Shown in pieces: positions 1 through 7,196 of a stretch of 34,941 nucleotides of DNA; positions within the stretch are counted from its first letter, which is position 1, and each line of letters opens with the position of its first letter. Location of the stretch: assembly GCA_013205565.1 (NCBI GenBank), contig JABMMM010000286.1, positions 1 through 34,941 of the forward strand, in the 5' to 3' direction. A model generated the notes under the pieces. The model saw only the letters and a list, made by a program, of their open reading frames with translations, searched no databases and was not told where the DNA came from. The DNA is from Alcaligenaceae bacterium. Lineage in GTDB: Bacteria; Pseudomonadota; Gammaproteobacteria; Burkholderiales; Burkholderiaceae_B. The position numbers and the translations under genes are program-made.

Positions 1-693
1 TATGACGCCATGCGTGAGGTCCAGATTCGCCGTCAGTTCACCCGCTACGCCGAGGGTTCGGTATGGATAGCGATGGGTGAAACGCAAGTTTTGTGCACTG
101 CGAGCGTGCTCGAAAAAGTGCCGCCTTTTTTGAAGGGTAAAGGGCAGGGCTGGGTGACGGCCGAGTATGGCATGTTGCCGCGCTCGACCCATACGCGCTC
201 TGAGCGTGAAGCGGCCAAAGGCAAGCAGTCAGGGCGGACACAAGAAATTCAACGTTTAATCGGCCGTAGTCTGCGCGCGGTGATGGATATGAGCGCCTTG
301 GGCGAACGCACGATTCAGATCGATTGTGATGTGTTGCAAGCGGATGGCGGAACGCGTTGCGCAAGCATCACCGGGGCTTGGATTGCGGTCGCCGATGCCG
401 TCGACGGGTTGCTGAAGAAAGGTTTACTGAGCGTCAATCCCTTAAAGGACTCAGTCGCTGCCGTGTCGGTGGGAATGGTTCAAGGGCGCGCGGTGCTTGA
501 TCTGGATTACCCTGAAGACTCGGGCTGCGACGCTGACATGAATGTTGTCATGACCGGAGCAGGGCGTTACGTTGAGGTGCAAGGTACGGCAGAAGGGCAC
601 ACCTTTGATCGGACCGAACTCAACGCCTTGTTGCAACTGGCCGAGCAAGGGATTAGCGAACTCGCTCAGTTGCAAGCGCGTTCGCGAGCCTAG
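1..693 (+). CDS. rph: Ribonuclease PH (5'-truncated by window edge)
   Basis: RNase PH is a phosphorolytic 3'-to-5' exoribonuclease that trims tRNA 3' ends. The reading frame is open from the first base, and the codons before the ATG at 10 encode Tyr-Asp-Ala, followed by MREVQIRR. This matches the family's N-terminal pattern, in which a short RPSGR-type segment precedes a D-x-x-R-x-V stretch. The ATG at 10 is therefore internal, and roughly 10-15 residues lie outside the window. Visible family blocks are [60 protein letters not shown], and [18 protein letters not shown] near the C-terminus. The length to the stop is normal for the family. In related betaproteobacteria rph is usually followed directly by rdgB; here a catabolic cassette lies between them. 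Identification is secure. Confidence 0.97.
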   Translation, partial: YDAMREVQIRRQFTRYAEGSVWIAMGETQVLCTASVLEKVPPFLKGKGQGWVTAEYGMLPRSTHTRSEREAAKGKQSGRTQEIQRLIGRSLRAVMDMSALGERTIQIDCDVLQADGGTRCASITGAWIAVADAVDGLLKKGLLSVNPLKDSVAAVSVGMVQGRAVLDLDYPEDSGCDADMNVVMTGAGRYVEVQGTAEGHTFDRTELNALLQLAEQGISELAQLQARSRA

Positions 694-696
694 TCT

Positions 697-734
697 GAGG
701 CTCGCGCCCGGTATGTGGGCCAGGCGCGATCCTC
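697..734. terminator. GC-rich hairpin between convergent rph and SDR genes
   Basis: The arms at 697-708 and 723-734 are complementary over 12 bases with one mismatch, around a 14-nt loop. The hairpin sits exactly between the stop codons of two convergent genes. No T-run follows on either strand, so it is not a textbook intrinsic terminator. It may stabilise 3' ends or act with Rho. Confidence 0.4.
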
Positions 735-738
735 GCAG

Positions 739-1488
739 CTAAATCGTTCGGCCGCCATCCACTGGCAACTCAACCCCGGTCAAAAACGAGGCTTCATCAG
801 AGGCTAGAAACACGGCTGCGTTGGCGATGTCGCGCGGCTGACTCATGCGCCCCATGGGGATGGTTGCAATAAAACGTGCGCGATTTTCTGGGGTATCTGG
901 CACCCCCATAAAATCACCCAACATCGCCGTGTCACCAATCACCGGACAGATCACGTTGACTCGAATATTGTCGCCGGCCAACTCTACCGCGAGTGATTTT
1001 GTTAGTAAGTTTGCAGCTCCCTTTGAGGCGTTGTACCAAGTCAGGCCGGGCCTGGGGCGAATCCCTGCAGTCGAGCCAGTGTTGATAATGCAGCCTGATT
1101 TTTTCTGACGCATCAGTGGTACGACTGCATTGATCATGTGATAAATCGCTTTGACGTTTACCTCAAAGCAGCGGTCAAAAGAGGCTTCATCGACATTTAA
1201 AAAGGGCTGATTTTTATGAGTGTAGCCAGCGTTGTTGACCACAATATCCACACCGCCAAACTTCTCGAGCGCCAACGCGACGGCACGATCGACGTCGGCT
1301 CGTTTGCTGACATCGCACTTCACCGCCACGGCGGCCTGACCGAGTTCTGTGGCCACTTTTTGTGCGCCAGCCTCGTTTAAGTCTGCAATCACAACCTTTG
1401 CACCCTCGCGAACGTAACAACGTGCAATTTCTGCACCGAACCCGCTGGCAGCGCCAGTGACGATCGCGACCTTATTTTTTAAACGCAT
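739..1488 (-). CDS. SDR family NAD(P)-dependent oxidoreductase
   Basis: This is a classical short-chain dehydrogenase/reductase of 249 aa. Visible motifs are the Rossmann dinucleotide-binding TGAASGFG at 11-18, NNAG at 85-88, catalytic Ser139, and the YNASK motif with Tyr152 and Lys156. The C-terminal LTGVELPVDGG is typical of the FabG-like classical group. An acidic Asp36 at the end of beta-2 (VVIADL) suggests a preference for NAD(H), by family rule. A GGAGA ribosome site lies 7 nt before the ATG at 1488. It is the last gene of a minus-strand set with MmgE/PrpD and acyl-CoA dehydrogenase, so a role oxidising a hydroxyacyl or alcohol intermediate in the same pathway is an inference. The substrate cannot be read from the sequence. 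Confidence 0.9.
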   Translation of the reverse strand: MRLKNKVAIVTGAASGFGAEIARCYVREGAKVVIADLNEAGAQKVATELGQAAVAVKCDVSKRADVDRAVALALEKFGGVDIVVNNAGYTHKNQPFLNVDEASFDRCFEVNVKAIYHMINAVVPLMRQKKSGCIINTGSTAGIRPRPGLTWYNASKGAANLLTKSLAVELAGDNIRVNVICPVIGDTAMLGDFMGVPDTPENRARFIATIPMGRMSQPRDIANAAVFLASDEASFLTGVELPVDGGRTI

Positions 1489-1505
1489 AGTGAAGTCTCC
1501 TTAAG

Positions 1506-1550
1506 TTAAGCCTGACCCAGCTAAGCCTGACTCGGTTAAGCCTGACTCAA
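1506..1550. repeat. Three 15-bp tandem repeats at the 3' end of the MmgE/PrpD gene
   Basis: The core TTAAGCCTGAC or CTAAGCCTGAC begins at 1506, 1521 and 1536, so the period is 15 bp. The unit at 1536 contains the MmgE/PrpD stop codon. On the minus strand the units encode LSQA-stop, PSQA-stop and LGQA-stop in the same frame, giving three successive in-frame stops (TAA, TAG, TAA). The unit probably arose by duplication of the end of the coding region. Confidence 0.85.
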
Positions 1551-2927
1551 AATATTACCCAGCACGTTTTGGCCACGCAGGTCCCAAACAGTTTGAATCA
1601 GCGCCTTAACTTGTGCCTCGGTCGCAGCGCCCTCATAGGTTCCCAGGCGCATTGCCTTGTGTTCGATTTCGGCGCGCGAAAGAGTGTTGCCTGGGTCACC
1701 CTTGGGTTCGTCCACGCGGCCCGTCAACGAACGACCATCGGTTGTTTGAACCGTCACCTTGCCAATCCAGCGCTGCGGGTAGGCGGTATCGACTTCTTCG
1801 TCGAGTTCCATGGCGACACGGTCGCGAAAGTTTGCAACCGCAGCGTCTTTCAGGGCACCATCAAACCCCGCCAGATCGGCCGAGTTACGCAGCGCGATGA
1901 GCGCGAGCACCGTGCCCATCGAGAATTTTGACTGATGAACCGTTTGCGGATCGGTCACGGGGCCCAGCACATCAATTGCGCCCTGATGTACGTGCGTGAT
2001 CACCGAGGCAATATCGCTGGCCTTTAGCTTGTGCTGCTTCATAGCCTGTTGCAAAGCATCAGCGGCAGGATGCGTGTGGCGGCAAGAGGCGTGAAATTTA
2101 AACGAGGTTTCGGGCAGCGCCCAACGGGTACCCAGCCGGTCAACAAGCTTTGCAGGATTGGCATCGGTTGACATACCGGCCGCCATGCCTTGCGCACCTT
2201 CAAGAATGCGGCGCGCGCCCGTAAAGCCCTCAAGTGCCAGATAAGCAGAGGCCAGACCATTTGCTGCGGCATGTGCCGTGTGCAACTGTTTTGAGTCGGC
2301 GGCGTCGCGCAAAAACTCCCAGAGGCCGGCGGCTTGCGTGCCGGCCGAACCAATCGCGTGCAGCATTTGTTCGGGTGTCAGTTTTAGCAGTCGACCGACC
2401 GTCACCGCAGCGGCCACGGTGCCCGCAGTGCCAGTCGTATGAAAAATCTTGTAATGCGAGCGGCCTAAAAACTCACCAATACGAATACCGACCTCATAGC
2501 CCACGACCGAGGCAGTGATGAAATCTTTGCCAGAGGCGCCAAGGGCCTGAGCCACCGCGAGCGCAGGCGGGAAAATCACCGCGGCGGGGTGAAAGACCGA
2601 ACCGTTGTGCACATCGTCTTGCTCGACGACGTGCGCTGCGGCGGCGTTGACCATCGCCGCGAACACGGGCGAGGTGCCCCGCCGGTTCACAAAGTCTTCT
2701 GACTTGCCAGAGGCAGGCCCCATCAGCTCTGCGTATTTGCCCATCGCCTTGACGGCACGTGCGCCCGAACCGGCCAGGATTGACGCCATGGTGTCCAAAA
2801 ACAGGTCCTCACAGCGAAGACTGACCTCTTCGGGGATATCGCTGTATTGAAGTTGCGAGGCAAACGCTGCAAGGTCTGCACTGGGATGCAGGACCAGGGG
2901 TGCGGCAGAAGAGCGAATGGCGGTCAT
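1536..2927 (-). CDS. MmgE/PrpD family protein (2-methylcitrate dehydratase-like)
   Basis: This 463-aa protein belongs to the MmgE/PrpD fold, whose members include 2-methylcitrate dehydratase, cis-aconitate decarboxylase and many uncharacterised enzymes acting on tricarboxylates or related acids. The N-terminal helical domain carries the conserved block NAAAAHVVEQDDVHNGSVFHP and then GYEVGIRIGEFLG; CRHTHPAADAL and the late FSMGTVLALI are also family blocks. The usual HALDFDD is HVVEQDD here, which I take to mark a non-PrpD subgroup, so methylcitrate should not be assumed as substrate. The start chosen is the ATG at 2927, which has AGGTGA 5 nt upstream; a GTG at 2936 lies inside that ribosome site. 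The gene lies 12 nt after the acyl-CoA dehydrogenase stop and is presumably cotranscribed. Its last codons are triplicated downstream. Confidence 0.88.
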   Translation of the reverse strand: MTAIRSSAAPLVLHPSADLAAFASQLQYSDIPEEVSLRCEDLFLDTMASILAGSGARAVKAMGKYAELMGPASGKSEDFVNRRGTSPVFAAMVNAAAAHVVEQDDVHNGSVFHPAAVIFPPALAVAQALGASGKDFITASVVGYEVGIRIGEFLGRSHYKIFHTTGTAGTVAAAVTVGRLLKLTPEQMLHAIGSAGTQAAGLWEFLRDAADSKQLHTAHAAANGLASAYLALEGFTGARRILEGAQGMAAGMSTDANPAKLVDRLGTRWALPETSFKFHASCRHTHPAADALQQAMKQHKLKASDIASVITHVHQGAIDVLGPVTDPQTVHQSKFSMGTVLALIALRNSADLAGFDGALKDAAVANFRDRVAMELDEEVDTAYPQRWIGKVTVQTTDGRSLTGRVDEPKGDPGNTLSRAEIEHKAMRLGTYEGAATEAQVKALIQTVWDLRGQNVLGNILSQA

Positions 2928-2939
2928 GTGTGTCACCTA

Positions 2940-4100
2940 TTAAAACGAACGAGGAAGGCCGAGCACGTGTTCGGCAACATACGACAAAATCAGGTTAGTT
3001 GAAATTGGGGCAACTTGATACAAGCGGGTTTCACGAAACTTACGTTCAACGTCGTATTCGCAGGCAAAACCATAGCCACCGTGAAACTGCAGGCAGGCAT
3101 TGGCGGCTTCCCACGAGGCATCGGCAGCCAGCAGTTTTGCCATATTGGCCTGCGTGCCGCAAGCTTGATTGTTGTCAAACAAACGGCAGGCTTCATAGCG
3201 CATCAAGCTTGCGGCCTCGACGTTAATGAAAGAACGTGCGATCGGAAACTGAACGCCTTGGTTTTGTCCGATCGGGCGACCGAACACAATGCGGTCTTTG
3301 ACGTACTTAGAAATACGATCCACAAACCAATAACCATCGCCAATACACTCGGCCGCGATCAGCGCGCGCTCGGCGTTCAAGCCATCGAGAATATATTTAA
3401 ATCCTTTGCCTTCTTCGCCGATTAAGTTCTCGGCAGGGATCTCGAGGTTGTCAAAAAACAGTTCATTGGTTTCATGATTGACCATGTTCAAGATGGGCCG
3501 CACTGTTAAACCGTGGCCGATCGCGTCGTGCAAGTTGACGATAAAAATCGACATACCTTCGGTTTTTTTTGTGACCTGCTCAATCGGGGTGGTGCGTGCA
3601 AGCAAAATCATCAAATCAGAGTGCTGAACGCGTGAAATCCACACTTTTTGACCGTTAACGACATAACGGTCGCCTTTTTTGACCGCAGTCGTTTTGATTT
3701 TTGTCGTGTCGGTGCCAGTTGTGGGTTCGGTGACGCCCATCGACTGCAAGCGCAATTCGCCAGCGGCAATCTTAGGAAGATACTGGTTTTTTTGCTCGGT
3801 TGAGCCATGGCGCAATAGTGTCCCCATGTTGTAGAGCTGGCCGTGGCAGGCGCCAGAGTTGCCTCCGCAGCGGTTGATTTCTTCCATGATGACCGAGGCT
3901 TCAGTCAGCCCCAAGCCAGAGCCGCCGTACTCTTGCGGAATCAGCGCGGCCATCCAGCCTGCTTGCGTGAGCGCGTTGACAAACTCTTCGGGGTAGCCGC
4001 GTGCCTCGTCGACTTTGCGAAAGTATTCGTCTGGAAATTGCTTGCACAGGTCGCGAATGGCGTCGCGAATGTCTTGGTATTGGTGATCGTTGGTATTCAT
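2940..4100 (-). CDS. Acyl-CoA dehydrogenase
   Basis: This is an FAD-dependent acyl-CoA dehydrogenase of 386 aa, which would introduce an alpha-beta double bond into an acyl-CoA. It has a full three-domain layout: an N-terminal helical part, a middle beta domain with MGVTEPTTGTD (121-131) and WISRVQHSD, and a C-terminal four-helix part with FGRPIGQNQGVQFPIA and the flavin-contact motif HGGYGF (340-345). The usual C-terminal YEGT catalytic glutamate is absent: the sequence reads LYQVAPIST, with Gln362. Glu244 in LNAERALIAA aligns by eye with the catalytic glutamate position of isovaleryl-CoA and long-chain dehydrogenases, so it may be the base. That alignment is inference. No good ribosome site precedes the ATG at 4100. 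It is the first gene of a three-gene minus-strand set and is divergent from a LysR gene. Confidence 0.93.
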   Translation of the reverse strand: MNTNDHQYQDIRDAIRDLCKQFPDEYFRKVDEARGYPEEFVNALTQAGWMAALIPQEYGGSGLGLTEASVIMEEINRCGGNSGACHGQLYNMGTLLRHGSTEQKNQYLPKIAAGELRLQSMGVTEPTTGTDTTKIKTTAVKKGDRYVVNGQKVWISRVQHSDLMILLARTTPIEQVTKKTEGMSIFIVNLHDAIGHGLTVRPILNMVNHETNELFFDNLEIPAENLIGEEGKGFKYILDGLNAERALIAAECIGDGYWFVDRISKYVKDRIVFGRPIGQNQGVQFPIARSFINVEAASLMRYEACRLFDNNQACGTQANMAKLLAADASWEAANACLQFHGGYGFACEYDVERKFRETRLYQVAPISTNLILSYVAEHVLGLPRSF

Positions 4101-4226
4101 GATTTTGCGTATGGCTTTATGATTAAGGGCTGAGATTCAGCAGATAATGTGCCCCAGGACGAGATTTTTGACCATTGGTGATTCATTAACCTCGGCTTTT
4201 TGAATGATTAAGGTACTTAACATACG
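4101..4226. promoter_or_regulatory. Divergent promoter region with LysR-type T-N11-A palindrome
   Basis: This 126-bp region separates the divergent acyl-CoA dehydrogenase and LysR genes. A palindrome TTAAG-GTA-CTTAA at 4208-4220 fits the T-N11-A box bound by LysR regulators and lies 6 nt before the LysR ATG, where binding would give autorepression. The decamer ATGATTAAGG occurs twice, at 4119-4128 and 4204-4213, the second copy overlapping the palindrome. Direct evidence is the sequence symmetry; operator function is inferred from family habit. Confidence 0.5.
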
Positions 4227-5144
4227 ATGGCCAACCATTTTGATTTGACCGACTTGCAGCTCATGGTCAACATTGGCGATGCGAGCAGCCTGACCCGCGG
4301 GGCCGAAAAATCTCATCTTTCACTGCCTGCCGCGAGTAACCGAGTCAAAAATCTCGAAGATCATTTCGGTACCCGCTTGTTTCATCGCAATAGCCAGGGC
4401 GTCACCTTGACCCCCTCAGGCGAGGCGTTTATGAGACACGCGCGTTTGGTGTTGCGGCAAATCGACCATCTGCGCGGCGATATCCACGAGTACTCAAGAG
4501 GGATCAAGGGCCAGATTCGGGTGCTAGCCAATACGACCGCCATGACTGAATTCATGCCCGCGGTCTTAAGTCGCTATTTGTCCTCTCACCCAGATGTCAC
4601 CGTTGAACTGCGTGAGCGTTTGAGTTATTTGGTGGTGAAAGCCGTGGCCGAAGGTTCGGCTGACATTGGGATCGTTGCGGGCCAGCCCGCTGCCTCAGCG
4701 CTTGAATTTTTGCCTTATCGTGCCGACCGCCTGGTGTTGGTGACGTCGGCCGAGCATCCTTTAGGGGCAATGTCTGAAGTCGCTTTTGCTGACACCCTTG
4801 ATTTTGAATACGTTGGGTTGTCAGAATGGAGCGCGATTCATGCTTTTTTGATTCAGGCGGCCGATAACCTGGGCCATTCGTTTCGCTTTCGGGTCGAGGT
4901 GAGTAATTTTGAGTCAGTTTGCCGCATGATTGAGGCAGGTGTCGGAATTGGCGTGGTGCCCGAGCAAGCAGCGCGTCGTTATGCGCAGCGCTTGAATATC
5001 AAGATCGTCAGGCTGTCAGACGAATGGTCTGTGCGCAATCTCCATATTTGTGTGCGTGAGCTGCAGCGCTTGCCGAGCTTTGCACGTGACCTCGTTGCGA
5101 TGCTGCTTGAAGACGTGCCCTCGACTCAGGCCCCCAAGCAATGA
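4227..5144 (+). CDS. LysR-family transcriptional regulator
   Basis: This is a LysR-type regulator of 305 aa. The N-terminal winged helix-turn-helix begins with DLTDLQLMVNIGDASSLTRGAEKSHLSLPAASNRVKNLE, followed by GTRLFHRNSQGVTLTPSGEAF. A periplasmic-binding-like effector domain follows from about residue 90. Divergent placement next to the acyl-CoA dehydrogenase/MmgE/SDR set suggests that it controls that set, probably in response to an acid or CoA-ester intermediate; the effector is unknown. Its stop overlaps the rdgB start (ATGA at 5141-5144), which would couple translation of a catabolic regulator to a housekeeping nucleotidase. Confidence 0.92.
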   Translation: MANHFDLTDLQLMVNIGDASSLTRGAEKSHLSLPAASNRVKNLEDHFGTRLFHRNSQGVTLTPSGEAFMRHARLVLRQIDHLRGDIHEYSRGIKGQIRVLANTTAMTEFMPAVLSRYLSSHPDVTVELRERLSYLVVKAVAEGSADIGIVAGQPAASALEFLPYRADRLVLVTSAEHPLGAMSEVAFADTLDFEYVGLSEWSAIHAFLIQAADNLGHSFRFRVEVSNFESVCRMIEAGVGIGVVPEQAARRYAQRLNIKIVRLSDEWSVRNLHICVRELQRLPSFARDLVAMLLEDVPSTQAPKQ

Positions 5145-5788
5145 CCCCAGCCCCTTTTTTATTGACGTCTGTGGTCTTGGCGTCTGGCAACGTCGGAAAA
5201 CTGCGTGAATTTGACGCGTTGCTTGGCCCGCTTGGCATCAGACTGATAGCGCAAGGCACCCTGAATATCCCAGACGTGCCCGAACCTCATCCCACCTTTC
5301 TTGAGAACGCGCTCGCCAAGGCGCGCCATGCGAGCCTGTTGTCAGGCCTGCCGGCCTTGGCCGATGATTCTGGCCTGTGTGTCGCTGCGCTCAATGCAGA
5401 GCCCGGCATCCATTCTGCTCGGTATGCTGAAGCTGAGCACGGCTCGCGTAGTGATGCAGCAAACAATCAAAAGTTGCTGCGTGCGTTGCAAGGGCAGAGC
5501 AACCGCCGAGCCTGGTACGTTGCAGTGCTCGTGCTAGTGACCCGCCACGACGATCCTCAACCGCTGATTGCTCAGGCGAATTGGTTCGGCGAGATTGTTG
5601 ATCAGCCGCAAGGCGGACACGGGTTTGGTTATGACCCCTATTTTTATCTGCCCGAGCAAGGCTGCACCGTGGCGCAGCTCGATCCCGCGCTAAAAAACAA
5701 AATCAGTCATCGCGGGCAAGCATTGCAGCAATTGTTGGGGCAGTTAGCCAAGCACGGGCTTGTCGCGCCAGCGGCACTTGGCCCGTGA
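5141..5788 (+). CDS. rdgB: RdgB/HAM1 family XTP/dITP diphosphatase
   Basis: This enzyme hydrolyses dITP, dXTP and XTP to monophosphates and so keeps deaminated purines out of DNA. The 215-aa protein has the family start block VVLASGNVGKLREFDALL, the metal-binding block LADDSGLCVAALNAEPGIHSARYA, and the C-terminal GFGYDPYF and KNKISHRGQAL. It overlaps the LysR gene by ATGA and the next gene by GTGA, so all three probably sit on one transcript. The length is slightly above the roughly 200 aa usual for the family. A short N-terminal extension (MTPAPFLLT) precedes the first strand and is dictated by the overlapping ATG. Confidence 0.96.
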   Translation: MTPAPFLLTSVVLASGNVGKLREFDALLGPLGIRLIAQGTLNIPDVPEPHPTFLENALAKARHASLLSGLPALADDSGLCVAALNAEPGIHSARYAEAEHGSRSDAANNQKLLRALQGQSNRRAWYVAVLVLVTRHDDPQPLIAQANWFGEIVDQPQGGHGFGYDPYFYLPEQGCTVAQLDPALKNKISHRGQALQQLLGQLAKHGLVAPAALGP

Positions 5789-7005
5789 GTCGTGTTATCC
5801 CGATCCTGAGTGCGCAGCAGGCCAAGACTGGTTCGCTGACTGATATTGCCGATCGGCCACGGCTCAGTGCCTTGCCGCCTTTATCGGTTTATGTGCACGT
5901 GCCTTGGTGCGTGCGTAAGTGCCCGTATTGTGATTTTAATTCTCACGAGCAACCTACGGTCTTGCCCGAGGCGCGTTACCTGGATGCCTTGCAGGCAGAT
6001 CTCGAGCAGGCTCTGCCCGACATCTGGGGCCGACAGGTGCACACCGTGTTTATTGGAGGAGGCACGCCTAGCCTGCTCAGTGCTGCAGGTGTCGAACGTC
6101 TGATGGCCTTGCTGCGCTCGCATTTGAATCTTTGGCCCGATGCCGAAGTGACCCTTGAGGCCAATCCAGGCACGGCAGAGGCAGAGCGGTTTATGGCCTA
6201 TGCGGCGAGCGGTGTGAATCGTATTTCGCTGGGGATTCAGTCGTTTGCAGATGACAAACTGCAGGCTTTGGGGCGGGTGCACGACGCGGCCCAAGCGCGC
6301 GCGGCAATCGTCATGGCGCAACGCGCAGTGCCGCGCGTCAACCTCGACCTGATGTTTGCCCTGCCCGGACAGACGCTTGCGCAGTGCGAGCAAGACGCAC
6401 GCGAGGCTTTGAGTTTTGGTACCGAACACTTGTCGATGTATCAACTCACCTTCGAGCCAAATACGGTCTTTGCCAAGTATCCGCCCGCTGTGCCAGACGA
6501 CGAACTTGCCTTCGACATGCAGGAGTTGATCGTTGCGCTGGCGCAGGACTCTGGTCTTGAGCGCTACGAGGTGTCGGCCTTTTCTAAGACTGGCGCGCGC
6601 GCGCGGCACAACATGAACTACTGGGAGTTTGGCGATTACTTAGGGATTGGACCGGGCGCGCACGGCAAGATTTCTTTTCATGACCGCATCGAACGCCAGG
6701 CCCGCCAGCGCAGTCCCGACAGTTGGATGCAGTCTGCGCTGGCGCGCAACGGTTCGCACGTCAGCGAGCGGCGTCAACTCGCCACCTCTGAGCTTGCCTT
6801 TGAGTTCATGCTCAACGCCTTACGGCTTAAGCAAGGTGTTGGCGCCTCGCTGTACACTGAGCGCTGTGGGGTACCCCTCGCGTCGATGAATAAAGCCTTG
6901 CTTTTGGCGACCAAGCGCGGTTTGTTGCTTGAGAACCCAATGCGACTGCAGGCAACCGAGCTCGGGTGGCGGTTTCTGAATGAATTGCAGGCACTATTCT
7001 TGTAA
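5785..7005 (+). CDS. hemW: Radical SAM heme chaperone HemW
   Basis: HemW was long annotated as an oxygen-independent coproporphyrinogen oxidase but is now understood as a heme-binding chaperone. The radical SAM cluster motif is C42-x3-C46-x2-C49 followed by Asp-Phe; HemN has a fourth Cys at the Phe position, so this is HemW and not HemN. Other blocks are FIGGGTPSLLS, EANPG, RISLGIQSF, NLDLMFALPGQT, and the C-terminal HNMNYWEFGDYLGIGPGAHG, which belongs to the HemW/HemN C-terminal domain. The GTG start at 5785 overlaps the rdgB stop (GTGA). The 406-aa length is normal. No clear terminator separates it from the glnA promoter region. Confidence 0.95.
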   Translation: MSRVIPILSAQQAKTGSLTDIADRPRLSALPPLSVYVHVPWCVRKCPYCDFNSHEQPTVLPEARYLDALQADLEQALPDIWGRQVHTVFIGGGTPSLLSAAGVERLMALLRSHLNLWPDAEVTLEANPGTAEAERFMAYAASGVNRISLGIQSFADDKLQALGRVHDAAQARAAIVMAQRAVPRVNLDLMFALPGQTLAQCEQDAREALSFGTEHLSMYQLTFEPNTVFAKYPPAVPDDELAFDMQELIVALAQDSGLERYEVSAFSKTGARARHNMNYWEFGDYLGIGPGAHGKISFHDRIERQARQRSPDSWMQSALARNGSHVSERRQLATSELAFEFMLNALRLKQGVGASLYTERCGVPLASMNKALLLATKRGLLLENPMRLQATELGWRFLNELQALFL

Positions 7006-7026
7006 AATCACTGCTTGGGTGCGAAA

Positions 7027-7043
7027 AGCACTATTCTAGTGCA
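7027..7043. promoter_or_regulatory. NtrC (GlnG) binding site, distal
   Basis: GCACTA-TTC-TAGTGC at 7028-7042 is a perfect inverted repeat and matches the NtrC enhancer pattern GCAC-Y-A-N3-T-R-GTGC. Its centre is 31 bp, about three helical turns, from the second site, and roughly 105 bp upstream of the predicted sigma-54 start. The gene for the regulator lies 2.6 kb downstream. Confidence 0.88.
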
Positions 7044-7057
7044 TATTTTTGCACAAA

Positions 7058-7074
7058 TGCACTTTAGTGGTGCA
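7058..7074. promoter_or_regulatory. NtrC (GlnG) binding site, proximal
   Basis: TGCACTTTAGTGGTGCA has the NtrC arms GCACTT and TGGTGC, with a mismatch only at the innermost pair. It is centred near 7066, about 74 bp upstream of the predicted start. Two phased sites upstream of glnA are the classic arrangement for enhancer binding. An extra half-site-like TGCAC lies just before it, at 7050-7054. Confidence 0.85.
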
Positions 7075-7113
7075 GACACCCGCACTTTTTTGGGCATTTC
7101 AGTTAAAAATGTC

Positions 7114-7129
7114 TGGCATGAATGTTGCT
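7114..7129 (+). promoter_or_regulatory. Sigma-54 (-24/-12) promoter of glnA
   Basis: TGGCATG-AATG-TTGCT fits the sigma-54 consensus TGGCACR-N4-TTGCW with one mismatch in the -24 box. The GG and GC doublets at 7115-7116 and 7127-7128 have the required spacing. Predicted transcription start is near 7140, giving a leader of about 55 nt to the glnA ATG. The two NtrC-like sites upstream support the call. Confidence 0.88.
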
Positions 7130-7196
7130 GTGAAATCTATACATTATCTCGCAACAATTATTAATTAGTCATCATTTTCACCTTTCCGGAGTCAGT

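Noticed and set aside
10-12. ATG at 10 as the rph start
   Set aside because: The frame is open to base 1 and the preceding codons fit the RNase PH N-terminus, so the gene is simply cut by the window edge.
5881-6609. 242-codon minus-strand ORF opposite hemW
   Set aside because: Complement of a confidently identified gene; composition is that of an antisense frame.
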